The notes: a model not told the origin generated them from the sequence alone. Shown: positions 16,773 through 26,512, numbered from the stretch's first letter. The stretch: 64,000 nucleotides of DNA from UKL13-3 sp040387195 (GCA_040387195.1 JAZKEF010000001.1:1-64000), one strand, 5' to 3'. Translations and numbers: made by a program.

Positions 16773-16823
16773 ATACTGAGCAGAATCATACTTCTCCCTG
16801 CAAGTAATAACTAAGTTTGTATC

Positions 16824-17069
16824 ATGAAAAAAGTAATAAGTATTGTACTTTTCATTGCCCTCGTTGCTCTTTCGCAGGATTTATTGGCACAATGTCCAAT
16901 GTGTAAAACCTCCCTTGAAGAGGCGCGCAAAAGCGGATCGCAGGTTGGAAGTACACTCAACAATGGCATCTTGTATTTGCTTGCACTGCCTTATACCATA
17001 GCTGTAGTATTTGGTTTATTATGGTGGCGCAACAGCCGCCTTAAGAAACAACAAGCCGGCAACGTTTAA
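16824..17069 (+). CDS. Small CxxC membrane protein
   Basis: An 81-residue protein with an N-terminal signal or membrane segment (residues 4-20), then QCPMCKTSLEEARKSGS with a CxxC pair at 24-27, and a second membrane segment (about 48-68) ending in a basic tail. The CPMC pair would lie in the periplasm. Similar small proteins follow oxidase operons in other Bacteroidota. A thiol or metal role in oxidase assembly is plausible but unproven. A TAAGTTTG box at 16812-16819 resembles a -7 element just before the ATG. Confidence 0.7.
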   Translation: MKKVISIVLFIALVALSQDLLAQCPMCKTSLEEARKSGSQVGSTLNNGILYLLALPYTIAVVFGLLWWRNSRLKKQQAGNV

Positions 17070-17094
17070 CAACACCAATAATCTTTCAACTATC

Positions 17095-17487
17095 ATGTGT
17101 AATCAATACGTTCCAAACAAAGGTTTAGCTATTCTTAAAGGTAAATGCCCACGCTGCCAAAGTGGAAAAATGTTTAAGCACAATGCCGTTAGTACAAGCT
17201 TTATGCAAATGTTTGATGATTGTCCTACCTGTGGATTTCATTTCGAAATTGAACCCGGTTTTTTCTGGGGCGCCATGTATGTGAGTTACGCAATTACAGT
17301 AGGCATCATGCTTGTATTGGGTTTGGGTACGCTCATCATCCTCAATGATCCCGACTTTTGGGTATACATTGGGATTATCGTTCCGGCCTTCATCCTGGCA
17401 GCACCTTTCACATACAGGTATTCACGGATTCTGATGTTGTATATGTTTTCCCCTGCAAAGTTTGAGGAAAAGTACGCTAACAAATAA
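17095..17487 (+). CDS. DUF983 protein
   Basis: A 130-residue protein with an N-terminal zinc-ribbon-like half (KCPRCQSGKMF and DCPTCGFHFE, four cysteines at about 18, 21, 42 and 45) and a C-terminal half with two membrane helices. This is the DUF983 pattern, often encoded near cytochrome oxidase genes in Bacteroidota and Alphaproteobacteria. I chose the ATG at 17095; the upstream in-frame extension overlaps the previous gene and has no family similarity. It is the last gene of the oxidase operon. Confidence 0.82.
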   Translation: MCNQYVPNKGLAILKGKCPRCQSGKMFKHNAVSTSFMQMFDDCPTCGFHFEIEPGFFWGAMYVSYAITVGIMLVLGLGTLIILNDPDFWVYIGIIVPAFILAAPFTYRYSRILMLYMFSPAKFEEKYANK

Positions 17488-17535
17488 GTAGCTGCATCTG
17501 TTTAAACTATCTGAATTCTGCTATCTTGCCTCTGC

Positions 17536-18066
17536 ATGATTCATGAATCGCACATCTCTCCTAAACGTATTTCTGCAATCTTTTTATTGCTGTTGTTTTC
17601 GTACAACGTTGTGTTCTCTCATGTGAGTTTATGGCTTTGGAAAGTTTACATGAATGAACAAATTGAGGAACTTGCCATAGAACTTCCAAACGAATCACTT
17701 GAAAAAATTATGCTGCCTCATAACGGAAGCATCGAACATGAAATAGCATACAATGGCGCTATGTATGATGTTATTCGATACGAACAACACGGTGCAACCA
17801 TTACCTATTTTTGCGTTAAAGATTTTACTGAAAATATTTTATCGTCCCTGCAAGATGAAAGCCTTTCTGCAAAAAGTAACCTGGCCAGGCAAGCTTGGAA
17901 AGGACACGCCAAAAAACTACAGAAAAAGACGGCCGATAACTACACTCCTTCCTGTATTCTCCCAATAATATGCCCCATCCCTAAGTTGCATGTATATGCG
18001 CCATCTGATATATCAACATCGGTAATCAGTATTACCATAAACACTCCACCACCGGATAAAGGATGA
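17536..18066 (+). CDS. Hypothetical membrane-anchored protein upstream of TonB receptor
   Basis: Not recognised. The 176-residue product has one N-terminal hydrophobic segment (about 13-34), then an acidic helix (NEQIEELAIELPNESLEKIM), a mixed domain with EIAYNGAMYDVIRYEQHG, and a C-terminal CILPIICPIPKL stretch with two cysteines among prolines. It probably faces the periplasm. The gene ends 47 bp before the TonB-dependent receptor on the same strand, so a partner role in uptake is likely from context alone. Confidence 0.6.
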   Translation: MIHESHISPKRISAIFLLLLFSYNVVFSHVSLWLWKVYMNEQIEELAIELPNESLEKIMLPHNGSIEHEIAYNGAMYDVIRYEQHGATITYFCVKDFTENILSSLQDESLSAKSNLARQAWKGHAKKLQKKTADNYTPSCILPIICPIPKLHVYAPSDISTSVISITINTPPPDKG

Positions 18067-18113
18067 TTTAACCCCTATTCAGATTCTTCCTTTTATCACC
18101 TTAATTTTATTTC

Positions 18114-20582
18114 ATGTTAAAAAAAACTGTACCACAAGTACTTGTGATTGTACTGTGTTTGTGCATGAGTGCAACCGCATATGCGCAGTCTATTCTCACC
18201 ATTATAGATCAAACCACACAACAAAGACTATCCAATGTTGCCATTGAGGAACAATGGACCGACCCACAATCGGGAAAGCTGAATATTATGAAAGGCCAAA
18301 CCAATACTCTTGGCCAATATGAGCTCCACACCGAAATTACCAAATACAATGGCAGGGTATTTATTAGCCATATGGGTTATCAGCATCGGGCAATTTCTTC
18401 ATTTGAACTCCTTAACAAAGGTTACACCATTGGGTTACCCCCTGCTCAGGTCCAAATAAATGAAGTTGTTGTTTCAGCTACCAAGTTTGAAGAACAGCAA
18501 CAGCAGGTTCCCCGTCAGGTCGAAGTAATCCGAAGCCGGGATGTTTCATTTGCCAACCAGCAAAACACAGCAGACCTGTTGCAAAACAGCGGACAGGTAT
18601 TTGTGCAGAAGAGCCAGATGGGTGGCGGTAGTATTGTAATGCGCGGCTTTGAAGCCAATAAAGTTCTTATGGTGGTTGACGGTGTGCGCATGAATAATGC
18701 CATTTACCGTGGTGGCCATTTACAAAACATTTTACGACTGGATCAAAATGTATTGCAGCAAACTGAATTACTTTTCGGTCCCGGCTCTGTAATGTATGGA
18801 AGCGATGCTCTTGGTGGTGTGATGCACTTTACCACACTTCAACCCAAACATTCAACATCCGATAAGTTACTGTTCAATCAGCATGCGTCCTATCGTTTTG
18901 GTTCAGTTAACACTGAACACAACGCTCATTACGATATCAATATAGGAAGTAAAAAATGGGCTTCACTCACCTCGTTTTCTTTCTCTTCTTTCGGAGATAT
19001 GAAACAAGGCAACAATCGTTCGGCCAATATGGGAACACTGGGACTCCGGGATTCCGTTCAGGCGCGCATCAACGGACAGGATGTAGCTGTAGTAAATTCG
19101 GATAACAACTTACAATCACCCACTGCATACACTCAAATGGACGTAATGCAGAAAATCAGGTTCTCCCCTTCCGAAAAATTAAGCCACACCCTAAACATAC
19201 AGCTTTCTACCAGCACCGATGTTCCCCGCTATGACAGACTCACAGAAAAAAGAAACGGAATATTCAGCAGTGCAGAATGGTATTATGGACCGGAAACCCG
19301 ATTACTAGCGGCCTATCATCTTGATCTCAAACAACAAACACAATGGTATGATGATGCAAAGATTACCGGGGCTTATCAATATTTAGAAGAAAGCCGGCAC
19401 AATCGCAATTTCGGTTCGTCAACCAAAACCAATCGCAACGAATTTGTGCATGTATACTCTGTTAATGCCGATTTCTTAAAACGAATCCAACGCCATTCCC
19501 TTCAATATGGAGCCGAGGGCACTTTAAATCAGGTACGTTCAAACGCCAACAGGGAAAACATCAATACAGGGAGCATCAGCAGCCAATCAACCCGTTACCC
19601 GGATGGCGGGAGTAGCATGTTGACTGCCGCGGCCTATGTTTCCCATTCCTGGAATATAAACCCTTCACTGATTGTATCTGAAGGGTTACGTTATAGTTTG
19701 GTACAACTCGATGCTACTTTCCTCAACAAATCATTCTACTCTTTTTTGCCCAACACCTTGCAACAACGCAACCATGCGGTAAACGGGCAAATTGGTTTAG
19801 TGTATTTACCGGGTAAAAACTGGAAATTCTCCACTTCATTATCCAGTGGCTTCAGAGCTCCAAATGTAGATGATGTAGGAAAAATTTTTGATTCACAAAG
19901 TGGGTTAACTGCAATCATTCCGAATCCTCAATTGAAACCTGAGAATATTTACACAGCCGAAGCCGGTATCAGTAAAGTATTCGGCAACAAAGTGAAAGTT
20001 GAAGTAAATGGATACTATAGTTTGGTTACAGATATCATCTCAATCAAAAAAACCACAGTGAATGGCAGTGATTCTATTGTTTACAATAGTGTAAATACCC
20101 TTGTGGTGCAAAACCGGAATGGACAGGAGGCATATATATATGGAACAAGCTTTATGCTAACGGCAGATATTACCAAACACATATCCCTTTCCAATACCTT
20201 TAACTATACATACGGACGTATCCGGACAGACAGCTCAGATTATCCACTTGATCACATTCCTCCAGTATTCGGACGTTCAGCAATTCACTTTTCGGCAAAC
20301 CGCATCCGATCAGAGTTTTTTGTACTTTACAATGGATGGAAACATATTGAAGACTATTACCTGAAAGGTGAAGATAACGAACAATATGCAACAGCCAACG
20401 GAATGCCTTCCTGGTATACTTTAAATATCCGTTTAAGTTATGCGTATCCTATCAAACAACAATACAGTATGCAATTACAAACAGGCTGTGAGAATATACT
20501 CGACAATAGCTACCGGATTTTTGCCTCAGGTATAAATGCTCCGGGGCGGAATATTTATGCAACCCTGCGTTTCAATTTTTAA
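18114..20582 (+). CDS. TonB-dependent receptor, heme/hemoglobin-receptor-like
   Basis: An 822-residue outer-membrane receptor. It has a signal peptide (1-24), then a carboxypeptidase-regulatory-like domain (about 25-110) usual in Bacteroidota receptors. A plug follows (about 115-240) with VVVSATKFEE, IVMRGFEANKVLMVVDGVRM, GGHLQN and GPGSVMYGSDALGGVMHF. The 22-strand barrel ends in an aromatic NFx-type residue (RFNF). The RMNNAIYRGGHLQN segment and GPGSVMYGSDALGG resemble hemoglobin/heme receptors, so iron or heme uptake is the best guess. No TonB, heme-binding or siderophore genes are near, so the substrate is inference. Confidence 0.88.
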   Translation: MLKKTVPQVLVIVLCLCMSATAYAQSILTIIDQTTQQRLSNVAIEEQWTDPQSGKLNIMKGQTNTLGQYELHTEITKYNGRVFISHMGYQHRAISSFELLNKGYTIGLPPAQVQINEVVVSATKFEEQQQQVPRQVEVIRSRDVSFANQQNTADLLQNSGQVFVQKSQMGGGSIVMRGFEANKVLMVVDGVRMNNAIYRGGHLQNILRLDQNVLQQTELLFGPGSVMYGSDALGGVMHFTTLQPKHSTSDKLLFNQHASYRFGSVNTEHNAHYDINIGSKKWASLTSFSFSSFGDMKQGNNRSANMGTLGLRDSVQARINGQDVAVVNSDNNLQSPTAYTQMDVMQKIRFSPSEKLSHTLNIQLSTSTDVPRYDRLTEKRNGIFSSAEWYYGPETRLLAAYHLDLKQQTQWYDDAKITGAYQYLEESRHNRNFGSSTKTNRNEFVHVYSVNADFLKRIQRHSLQYGAEGTLNQVRSNANRENINTGSISSQSTRYPDGGSSMLTAAAYVSHSWNINPSLIVSEGLRYSLVQLDATFLNKSFYSFLPNTLQQRNHAVNGQIGLVYLPGKNWKFSTSLSSGFRAPNVDDVGKIFDSQSGLTAIIPNPQLKPENIYTAEAGISKVFGNKVKVEVNGYYSLVTDIISIKKTTVNGSDSIVYNSVNTLVVQNRNGQEAYIYGTSFMLTADITKHISLSNTFNYTYGRIRTDSSDYPLDHIPPVFGRSAIHFSANRIRSEFFVLYNGWKHIEDYYLKGEDNEQYATANGMPSWYTLNIRLSYAYPIKQQYSMQLQTGCENILDNSYRIFASGINAPGRNIYATLRFNF

Positions 20583-20798
20583 TATCATCTTTTAGAGTTC
20601 AGAATTTAGGACGGAACTACAACTGAGAAAAATAATCCCCATATAGCCATTCAGTAGGTCCCTTCACCTTATCCCATAAGCTATGAATCCTTGCTGTCCG
20701 GAAATGTTGGGAATAATTAAAACTGGCACTGTTTTGTACCTTTCATACAAGAGATCAGTTATATTCCGTCCTATTCTTTGATATAGCAACTAAAACAG

Positions 20799-21935
20799 AT
20801 GTCAGGCAAAACGATATTCAAAATTCTGTTCATATTCCTTGTAACAATTCTGCTTATGCTGTTGGGTGCTTTTTTGTACGCCCCTTCTTATTTAAATAAG
20901 AAGATAACCCGGATGGTAAATAACAATTCAGAATTCTCCATCTCTATCGGTCAGGTTTCAATTAAAGGACTTCGCTCAATTGAATTAGAGAACATTACCT
21001 TGCAACATAAACTTGGTAAGAAAAAGTATATAGAGAGCAAAGACTTTCAAACAGATTGGCTTTCAGTTAAGATGGCTTCTTTTGCTATTTATGATATTAA
21101 CTGGAAACTACTCCTTTTAAACAATCGTTTTTTTGCTGAAAAGGTTCTCCTTGTTTCTCCGGATATTTATGTATTCAGAGACAAACGCATTCCTTCCAAA
21201 TATAAATACCGTGCATTGCCGGCCACACTGCTGCGCCAAATGAAATTCCAACTTAGCATTCCGGCAATTCAAATAGAGGATGGCAAGATCACATATGAAG
21301 AGTTAACCAAAAAGAACAGTGAAAAGATTAAAGTACCTTTTTATCATTTATGGGCTACAATCCATCACCTAAGTACCGACACAATGTACATTGTCGATCA
21401 TCCCGTAATGTTAATCGATGCAGAAAGCGCAGTATTTGATTCTGTAAAGACCTCCATTTCCTATTCTGCGAATATGCTGAGCCCTAGTGATGCATTTTCG
21501 ATGAAAGGGACGATAGAATCCTTTTCTGCACAAATGCTCAACAAGTACATCACTTCAGCTACAAGGGTATTCATAAATGATGGTTTTGTGAAAAGCATTG
21601 AGTTTACATTTACTGCAAATGAGGATGAAGCAAATGGAACTATGATGATGGACTACCATAACCTTAAAGTTACCATTTTAAAGCAAGAGGAAAAAGGTGA
21701 GGTAAAACGCAGAGCATTAAAATCGGCATTGGTCAATCTGTTTATACGCAACGAAGATAAAAAGCAAAAAAAATCGGCATTGCATGAAGCTCCTCCGAAT
21801 ACTCCTATAGTGTCTGGACACACAGGAACTATCCACTTTAAACGCAGAAAAGATCGTTTCATCTTTAATTATTGGTGGAACTCATTCAAATCAGGTGTAT
21901 CATCCACTATTGTAAAAGCACCTACAAATAAATAA
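20799..21935 (+). CDS. AsmA-like membrane-anchored protein
   Basis: A 378-residue protein with one N-terminal membrane helix (residues 7-28) and a long beta-rich periplasmic part. Pieces such as SISIGQVSIKGLRSIELENITL, ILLLNN-type strands, ILLVSPDIYVFRDK and the C-terminal FIFNYWWNSFKSGVSSTI fit the AsmA/DUF748-like proteins of Bacteroidota. These are thought to bridge the envelope and help lipid transport or outer-membrane assembly. The assignment is by overall pattern; no catalytic residue is expected. It has 216 bp of unoccupied sequence on each side, in which I see nothing notable. Confidence 0.6.
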   Translation: MSGKTIFKILFIFLVTILLMLLGAFLYAPSYLNKKITRMVNNNSEFSISIGQVSIKGLRSIELENITLQHKLGKKKYIESKDFQTDWLSVKMASFAIYDINWKLLLLNNRFFAEKVLLVSPDIYVFRDKRIPSKYKYRALPATLLRQMKFQLSIPAIQIEDGKITYEELTKKNSEKIKVPFYHLWATIHHLSTDTMYIVDHPVMLIDAESAVFDSVKTSISYSANMLSPSDAFSMKGTIESFSAQMLNKYITSATRVFINDGFVKSIEFTFTANEDEANGTMMMDYHNLKVTILKQEEKGEVKRRALKSALVNLFIRNEDKKQKKSALHEAPPNTPIVSGHTGTIHFKRRKDRFIFNYWWNSFKSGVSSTIVKAPTNK

Positions 21936-22151
21936 CCCGCCAGTATTCATGAGGGTTTTAGGTATTCATATAGCCACCAATGGTATCTTAAAAATTGCTT
22001 AATTCATTTTTTTTAGCTCAAAAAACTAGAGAATTGGATTTTATTCCCTTTCTTTGTTGTATAGATAAGCAGCCACTTATCCTTTTAAAAAGCCTATGAT
22101 ACAATAACTACTCAAAATAAGTTATTAAACCAAACCTCTAAACACCCCGAA

Positions 22152-22601
22152 ATGCAAACTGTTAACCCATTCAGAGCAATTCTCTTAGTTCTAGTATTAC
22201 TTACCCAACTATGGGCATTGCCAGCATATGCCCTTGATCCTCCTGATAGCGTTGAAAAAGCCTTTAAAGAAAAGTTCCCCAATGCTGATGGAAACAAATG
22301 GACCCATACAGGTGACAAACCCAGAGAATATGTTGTAGAGTTCAATGAAGGTAACCGCAAAATGAAAGCCTTTTATGATTCTAAGGGAACGCTAATCGAA
22401 ACCGAATATGAAATTAATCCTGATCAACTTCCGCTTTTGGTGAAGCAAGCTTTGGAAACTCAATTTCAGCATTTCAAAATTCTCAAGAGTTATGTTATCG
22501 AAAGAAACGATAACCCTCATGCCTATGAATTAACAATAAAATCAGACGGAGTAAAGACTGTACTGATAATGAGTAAAGATGGGTATATGATTGCACGCTA
22601 A
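22152..22601 (+). CDS. PepSY-like periplasmic protein
   Basis: A 149-residue exported protein with a signal peptide (1-26, cleavage near AYA-L) and two PepSY-like repeats: VEKAFKEKFPNADGNKW...YVVEFNEGNRKMKAFYD and VKQALETQFQHFKILKSYVI...YELTIKSDG. Such proteins are common in Bacteroidota and often sit beside membrane-stress or metal systems; their ligand is unknown. The stop TAA (22599-22601) overlaps the stop of the convergent thioesterase gene within the four bases CTAA. Confidence 0.8.
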   Translation: MQTVNPFRAILLVLVLLTQLWALPAYALDPPDSVEKAFKEKFPNADGNKWTHTGDKPREYVVEFNEGNRKMKAFYDSKGTLIETEYEINPDQLPLLVKQALETQFQHFKILKSYVIERNDNPHAYELTIKSDGVKTVLIMSKDGYMIAR

Positions 22602-23032
22602 GATTGATTCAGGTCTGAAACCCTGGGAATAGCGGCAAACAATAGGAGCAATTCCGGTGGCAAAACTGCCAGTTTTCTCTTTTCAAGATCAATCCACGCT
22701 CCATCAACGTTTATTGTTGCGGCTTTTGCACCATCTCCCCTATACATGTGCTGCACAAACGACCAGCGGGATTGATCTCCATTTAATTTACTCAATTCAC
22801 ACGTCATCCGAATGGTATCATGACTCCGTACCTCTTTCAGGTAAATTAACTCCTCCCTGAACAGGATGGGTCCTATTTTATATTTAGCAAATTCTTTCAT
22901 TCCGCATCCTAACTTCTCCAGCAACTCAAGTCGGGCCTGTGCAGCAAAATCGGCATAGGCCGAATGACGTAGGTGCATATTAGCATCCAGCTGGGACCAC
23001 ATAATTCTACTCTCAAATACAATTGTCTCCAT
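22598..23032 (-). CDS. Acyl-CoA thioesterase (hotdog fold) of the beta-oxidation operon
   Basis: A 144-residue hotdog protein with the active-site region SQLDANMHLRHSAYADFAAQ (residues 13-32), then KIGPILFREELIYLKEVRSHDTI and a C-terminal NVDGAWIDLEKRKLAVLP strand. It hydrolyses acyl-CoA and may release CoA when the pathway is overloaded. Its ATG overlaps the TGA of the acyl-CoA-binding protein gene by one base (TGATG), which implies translational coupling. It is the last gene of the operon. Confidence 0.82.
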   Translation of the reverse strand: METIVFESRIMWSQLDANMHLRHSAYADFAAQARLELLEKLGCGMKEFAKYKIGPILFREELIYLKEVRSHDTIRMTCELSKLNGDQSRWSFVQHMYRGDGAKAATINVDGAWIDLEKRKLAVLPPELLLLFAAIPRVSDLNQS

Positions 23033-23292
23033 CAGTTTTCTGCCAATAAACTGTTTACCAAATCAACATATCGTTGCATGGCCTCATCGCGTGTTAATCC
23101 CTTTTTGGTTGCCCATGCATTGTATTTAGCTGCGGCTATAAAATCAAACATCCCCGGCTTCTCTCCGGTTACATCACCAACTGAAGCTTGTTTGTGAAGG
23201 GAATATAAGTTTAACAATACGTCATTTCCGGGACGTTCCTTTAAAGTATGCACATCCTTGGATGCTTGTTCAAATTGCTCTTCGAGTGTCAT
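23032..23292 (-). CDS. Acyl-CoA-binding protein (ACBP)
   Basis: An 86-residue four-helix protein with the ACBP signature: LYSLHKQASVGDVTGEKPGM (residues 29-48) followed by FDFIAAAKYNAW and a helix with AMQRYVDLVNSLL. Lys/Tyr residues that contact CoA in known ACBPs are present (Y30, K34, K55-type positions). It binds long-chain acyl-CoA in the cytoplasm and buffers the pool for the neighbouring beta-oxidation enzymes. ACBP is mostly eukaryotic but occurs in some bacteria, including Bacteroidota. Confidence 0.92.
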   Translation of the reverse strand: MTLEEQFEQASKDVHTLKERPGNDVLLNLYSLHKQASVGDVTGEKPGMFDFIAAAKYNAWATKKGLTRDEAMQRYVDLVNSLLAEN

Positions 23293-23369
23293 GTTTATTA
23301 ATTAATACTGTTGATTATGTTACTTCTGAAATTGGTTATCGCTTAACTTAATAAGCTTGCTAAACTAGT

Positions 23370-25160
23370 TTAGAAACAATATTTATTTGCTTCAATTAAT
23401 ACGGTTGCCACATTTCTGCGTGCATCTTTTGTATTAAATGGTTCTGTTTTGGTAAATCGCTTTAAACCAAGTAACATCATACGTTGCTCGTCACCTTGCG
23501 CAAATCCGTTAATTGCTTCTTTTCCATTTTTATTGATTCTGTCGGCCGCATCTGTTATAAAAACCTTAAACATATCCAGATGCGTTTTGCAAGCTTCTTC
23601 TCCGCGCATACTTATCAGTTTTTCGACCCGCAATTGTAATGATTCTGCTAAATATACATCAATAAGCATGTCCGAAATATTCATGAGTATCTCCTGCTCT
23701 TTACCCAAATCCATCATCAATTTTTGAGCAGCCCCTCCTGCTACCATCAACACTGCTTTTTTAAAATTGGCGAGGTACTTCTTTTCTTTACTGAACAGCG
23801 TCTCTTCTTCTTCGCCAAAGTCAGGAATACTCATCAGTTCCTGCATCACTTTCATTGCCGGTTCCATTAAATTGAGTTCTCCTTTCATGGCACGCTTCAG
23901 CATCATATCTACTGTAAGCATCCTGTTAATTTCATTGGTTCCCTCAAAAATCCTGTTGATACGCGAATCCCTGTAAGCTCTTTCCATCGGAGCATCGGCA
24001 CTGTAGCCCATTCCTCCATATACCTGCACACCTTCATCCACCACAAAATCCAACACCTCACTTCCATTCACTTTAAGCATTGCCGCTTCGGGTGCAAATT
24101 GTTCAACACCTTTGAGAATGGCTTTTTCATGCGTCATTCCACCTGCTTCGTAATCATGGATGGCATCTTCAATATTTTGGGTTGCACGATACAAGGCACT
24201 TTCACAGGCATAAATCCGGATGGCCTGCTCTGCCAGCTTGTAACGAATAGCACCATATTTTGAAATTGGCCGGCCAAACTGAATTCTTTCATTTGCATAC
24301 TGAATGGTTTTGCTAGCTGTAGCCTTAGATGCACCCAAAGCGGCTGCAGCCAGTTTTACGCGGCCCATGTTCAAAATATTTACGGCTATTTTAAATCCAT
24401 TTCCGCGGTCGCTCAGTAGGTTTTCAACCGGAACTTTACAATCAGCAAAAAACACCTGCCGTGTTGAACTTCCTTTAATTCCTAATTTGTGTTCTTCAGG
24501 ATTTAACGTGATGCCGCCAAAATTTTTCTCCACAATGAAAGCACTTAGGTTCTCGTCATCATCAATCTTTGCAAACACAGTAAATACATCTGCAAACCCT
24601 CCGTTGGTAATCCACATCTTTTGTCCGTTCAACACATAGTGTTTTCCATCCTCCGAGAGTTTTGCCTTAGTTTTACCCGAATTGGCATCGCTCCCCGAAC
24701 CCGGTTCTGTTAAACAATATGCCCCCTTCCATTCACCATTGGCCAGCTTAGGTATGTACTTTTTCTTTTGTTCCTCATTGCCATAATACAAAATAGGCTG
24801 CGTCCCTATTCCGGTATGTGCTGCAAATGCAACCGCAAATGAATGGCCGGCACCCAGTGTTTCTGTAGCCAGCATTCCCGTTACAAAATCCTTTTCAAAA
24901 CCTTCAAGTTGTTCAGGAACATTCAATCCAAGTAACCCCAAATCTGCGGCTTTGTTCATCAAACTTACCATCAGTCCTTCTTCCTGTGCATCAATCCTGT
25001 CGAGTATCGGCCATACTTCGGTTGCTAGAAAATCATGACAACTTTGTGCAATCATCTTCTGTTCCTCATTCCATTCTTCGGGAATAAAAATATCATGCGC
25101 TGCAGTTTCTTTAATTAAGAACTCGCCTCCTTTAATTGCTTTTTTGGTTGTGGTTTCCAT
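23370..25160 (-). CDS. Acyl-CoA dehydrogenase (long form)
   Basis: A 596-residue FAD flavoenzyme that makes trans-2-enoyl-CoA. Markers are the N-terminal helical region, YCLTEPGSGSDANSGKTKA and KMWITNGGFADVFTVFA in the middle domain, RVKLAAAALGASKATASKTI, and IQFGRPISKYGAIRYKLAE. The C-terminal YGGMGYSADAPMERAYRD then leads to RINRIFEGTNEINRML, where the glutamate of FEGTNEI is the usual catalytic base region. About 150 extra residues at the C-terminus match the very-long-chain (ACADVL-like) type. It lies between thiolase and ACBP in the operon. Confidence 0.94.
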   Translation of the reverse strand: METTTKKAIKGGEFLIKETAAHDIFIPEEWNEEQKMIAQSCHDFLATEVWPILDRIDAQEEGLMVSLMNKAADLGLLGLNVPEQLEGFEKDFVTGMLATETLGAGHSFAVAFAAHTGIGTQPILYYGNEEQKKKYIPKLANGEWKGAYCLTEPGSGSDANSGKTKAKLSEDGKHYVLNGQKMWITNGGFADVFTVFAKIDDDENLSAFIVEKNFGGITLNPEEHKLGIKGSSTRQVFFADCKVPVENLLSDRGNGFKIAVNILNMGRVKLAAAALGASKATASKTIQYANERIQFGRPISKYGAIRYKLAEQAIRIYACESALYRATQNIEDAIHDYEAGGMTHEKAILKGVEQFAPEAAMLKVNGSEVLDFVVDEGVQVYGGMGYSADAPMERAYRDSRINRIFEGTNEINRMLTVDMMLKRAMKGELNLMEPAMKVMQELMSIPDFGEEEETLFSKEKKYLANFKKAVLMVAGGAAQKLMMDLGKEQEILMNISDMLIDVYLAESLQLRVEKLISMRGEEACKTHLDMFKVFITDAADRINKNGKEAINGFAQGDEQRMMLLGLKRFTKTEPFNTKDARRNVATVLIEANKYCF

Positions 25161-25234
25161 GGTTTGTTTACTTTACTATTTTTCATTATTGACTGAATCC
25201 TGATTCATTCTAATCCTAATATCTATAACATGTG

Positions 25235-25259
25235 GTAGCGCATAATTATGCGCCTCTAC
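25235..25259. repeat. Palindromic repeat (GACGCATAATTATGCGTC family), copy 1
   Basis: GTAGCGCATAATTATGCGCCTCTAC-type sequence with the perfect core GCGCATAATTATGCGC. It lies between the thiolase and acyl-CoA dehydrogenase genes, inside the operon. Four related copies occur in the suf operon (38626, 39387, 40418 and 41783). Confidence 0.8.
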
Positions 25260-25275
25260 AATTACCCTGCGGGTG

Positions 25276-26448
25276 TTATAACAATTCATATACTCCGGCT
25301 ACTCCTTGTCCGCCTCCTACACAGGCTGAAACAATTCCGTATTGCTGATTTCGTGAGCGCATTTCGTCCCATAACTGTACACTTAATTTAGCTCCGCTGC
25401 AACCCAAGGGATGTCCCAATGCGATAGCCCCTCCGTTTACATTCACGATTTCGGGATTAATATTTAACTGCCTTAATACTGCTAATGATTGAGCTGCAAA
25501 TGCTTCATTCAACTCTATTTGCTGGATTTGTCCGAGTGACAATCCTGCTTGTTTTAACGCCAATGGAATAGCTTCGACCGGGCCTATTCCCATAATGCGG
25601 GGTTCAACTCCACTAGCCGCATAACTCATCATCCTTGCTATGGGTTTAAGGTTTAACTCATTCATCATCTTTTCGCTCATTACAATTACAAACGATGCAC
25701 CATCTGATGTTTGGGAGGAGTTCCCTGCAGTTACACTTCCACCATTCTTAAAAACCGGTTTTAGTTTAGCTAACCCCTCAATACTTGTATCGGACCGCGG
25801 TCCTTCATCTGTATCAACTGTGAATTCCTTTGTTTTACGTTTACCGTTTTCATCAATGTACGTCTCTTTAACAGCTATAGGTACAATCTGATTTTTAAAC
25901 TTCCCACCTTTAATTGCTGCCATTGCTTTTTGATGAGAGGAATAAGAAAAAGCATCCTGATCTTCTCTCGAAATATGGTATTCTGAGGCTACAGATTCGG
26001 CTGTGGCTCCCATGCTGCTATACCAATCAGGATGTTGTTTGGCGATATCGTAATTGAGCACTGTTTTCCATCCAATGGTTGGCACCAGGCTCATGCTTTC
26101 TGTTCCACCCGCAATAATACAATCGGCCATGCCTGCATGAATTTTTGCCGATGCAATCGCAATTGTTTCCAATCCGCTCCCGCAGTATCGGTTAACCACC
26201 ATGCCGGGAACCTTTACGGGCAATGAAAGCAATGAGATCATCCGTCCCATCTGCATACCCTGTTCTGCTTCGGGAACTGCATTGCCAACAATTAAATCAT
26301 CCACACGTGCCGGATCCAACTCAGGGACTGCAGCCAATAGGTATTTAATAACCTCTGCAGCCAGATCATCCGGACGCGTAAACCGGAATCCCCCTTTGTT
26401 AGCTTTCCCAACAGCTGTTCTAAATCCTTTTATAATATATGCATTCAT
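25276..26448 (-). CDS. fadA: Acetyl-CoA C-acyltransferase (thiolase)
   Basis: A 390-residue thiolase performing the last, thiolytic step of beta-oxidation. The nucleophile is C89 in VVNRYCGSGLE, the catalytic histidine H346 is in ALGHPLGCSGAK, and the second cysteine C376 is in SACVGGGQG. The N-terminus has the degradative-thiolase VGKANKGGF/RPDDLAAEV features, and a NEAFAAQ motif is present. Together with the upstream multifunctional enzyme it should form the trifunctional beta-oxidation complex. Confidence 0.95.
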   Translation of the reverse strand: MNAYIIKGFRTAVGKANKGGFRFTRPDDLAAEVIKYLLAAVPELDPARVDDLIVGNAVPEAEQGMQMGRMISLLSLPVKVPGMVVNRYCGSGLETIAIASAKIHAGMADCIIAGGTESMSLVPTIGWKTVLNYDIAKQHPDWYSSMGATAESVASEYHISREDQDAFSYSSHQKAMAAIKGGKFKNQIVPIAVKETYIDENGKRKTKEFTVDTDEGPRSDTSIEGLAKLKPVFKNGGSVTAGNSSQTSDGASFVIVMSEKMMNELNLKPIARMMSYAASGVEPRIMGIGPVEAIPLALKQAGLSLGQIQQIELNEAFAAQSLAVLRQLNINPEIVNVNGGAIALGHPLGCSGAKLSVQLWDEMRSRNQQYGIVSACVGGGQGVAGVYELL

Positions 26449-26512
26449 GTTTGTTTCTAATTATGTAATTGGTTAATTGAGTCATTCATTCCCAATTCGT
26501 AATTCTTCATTC

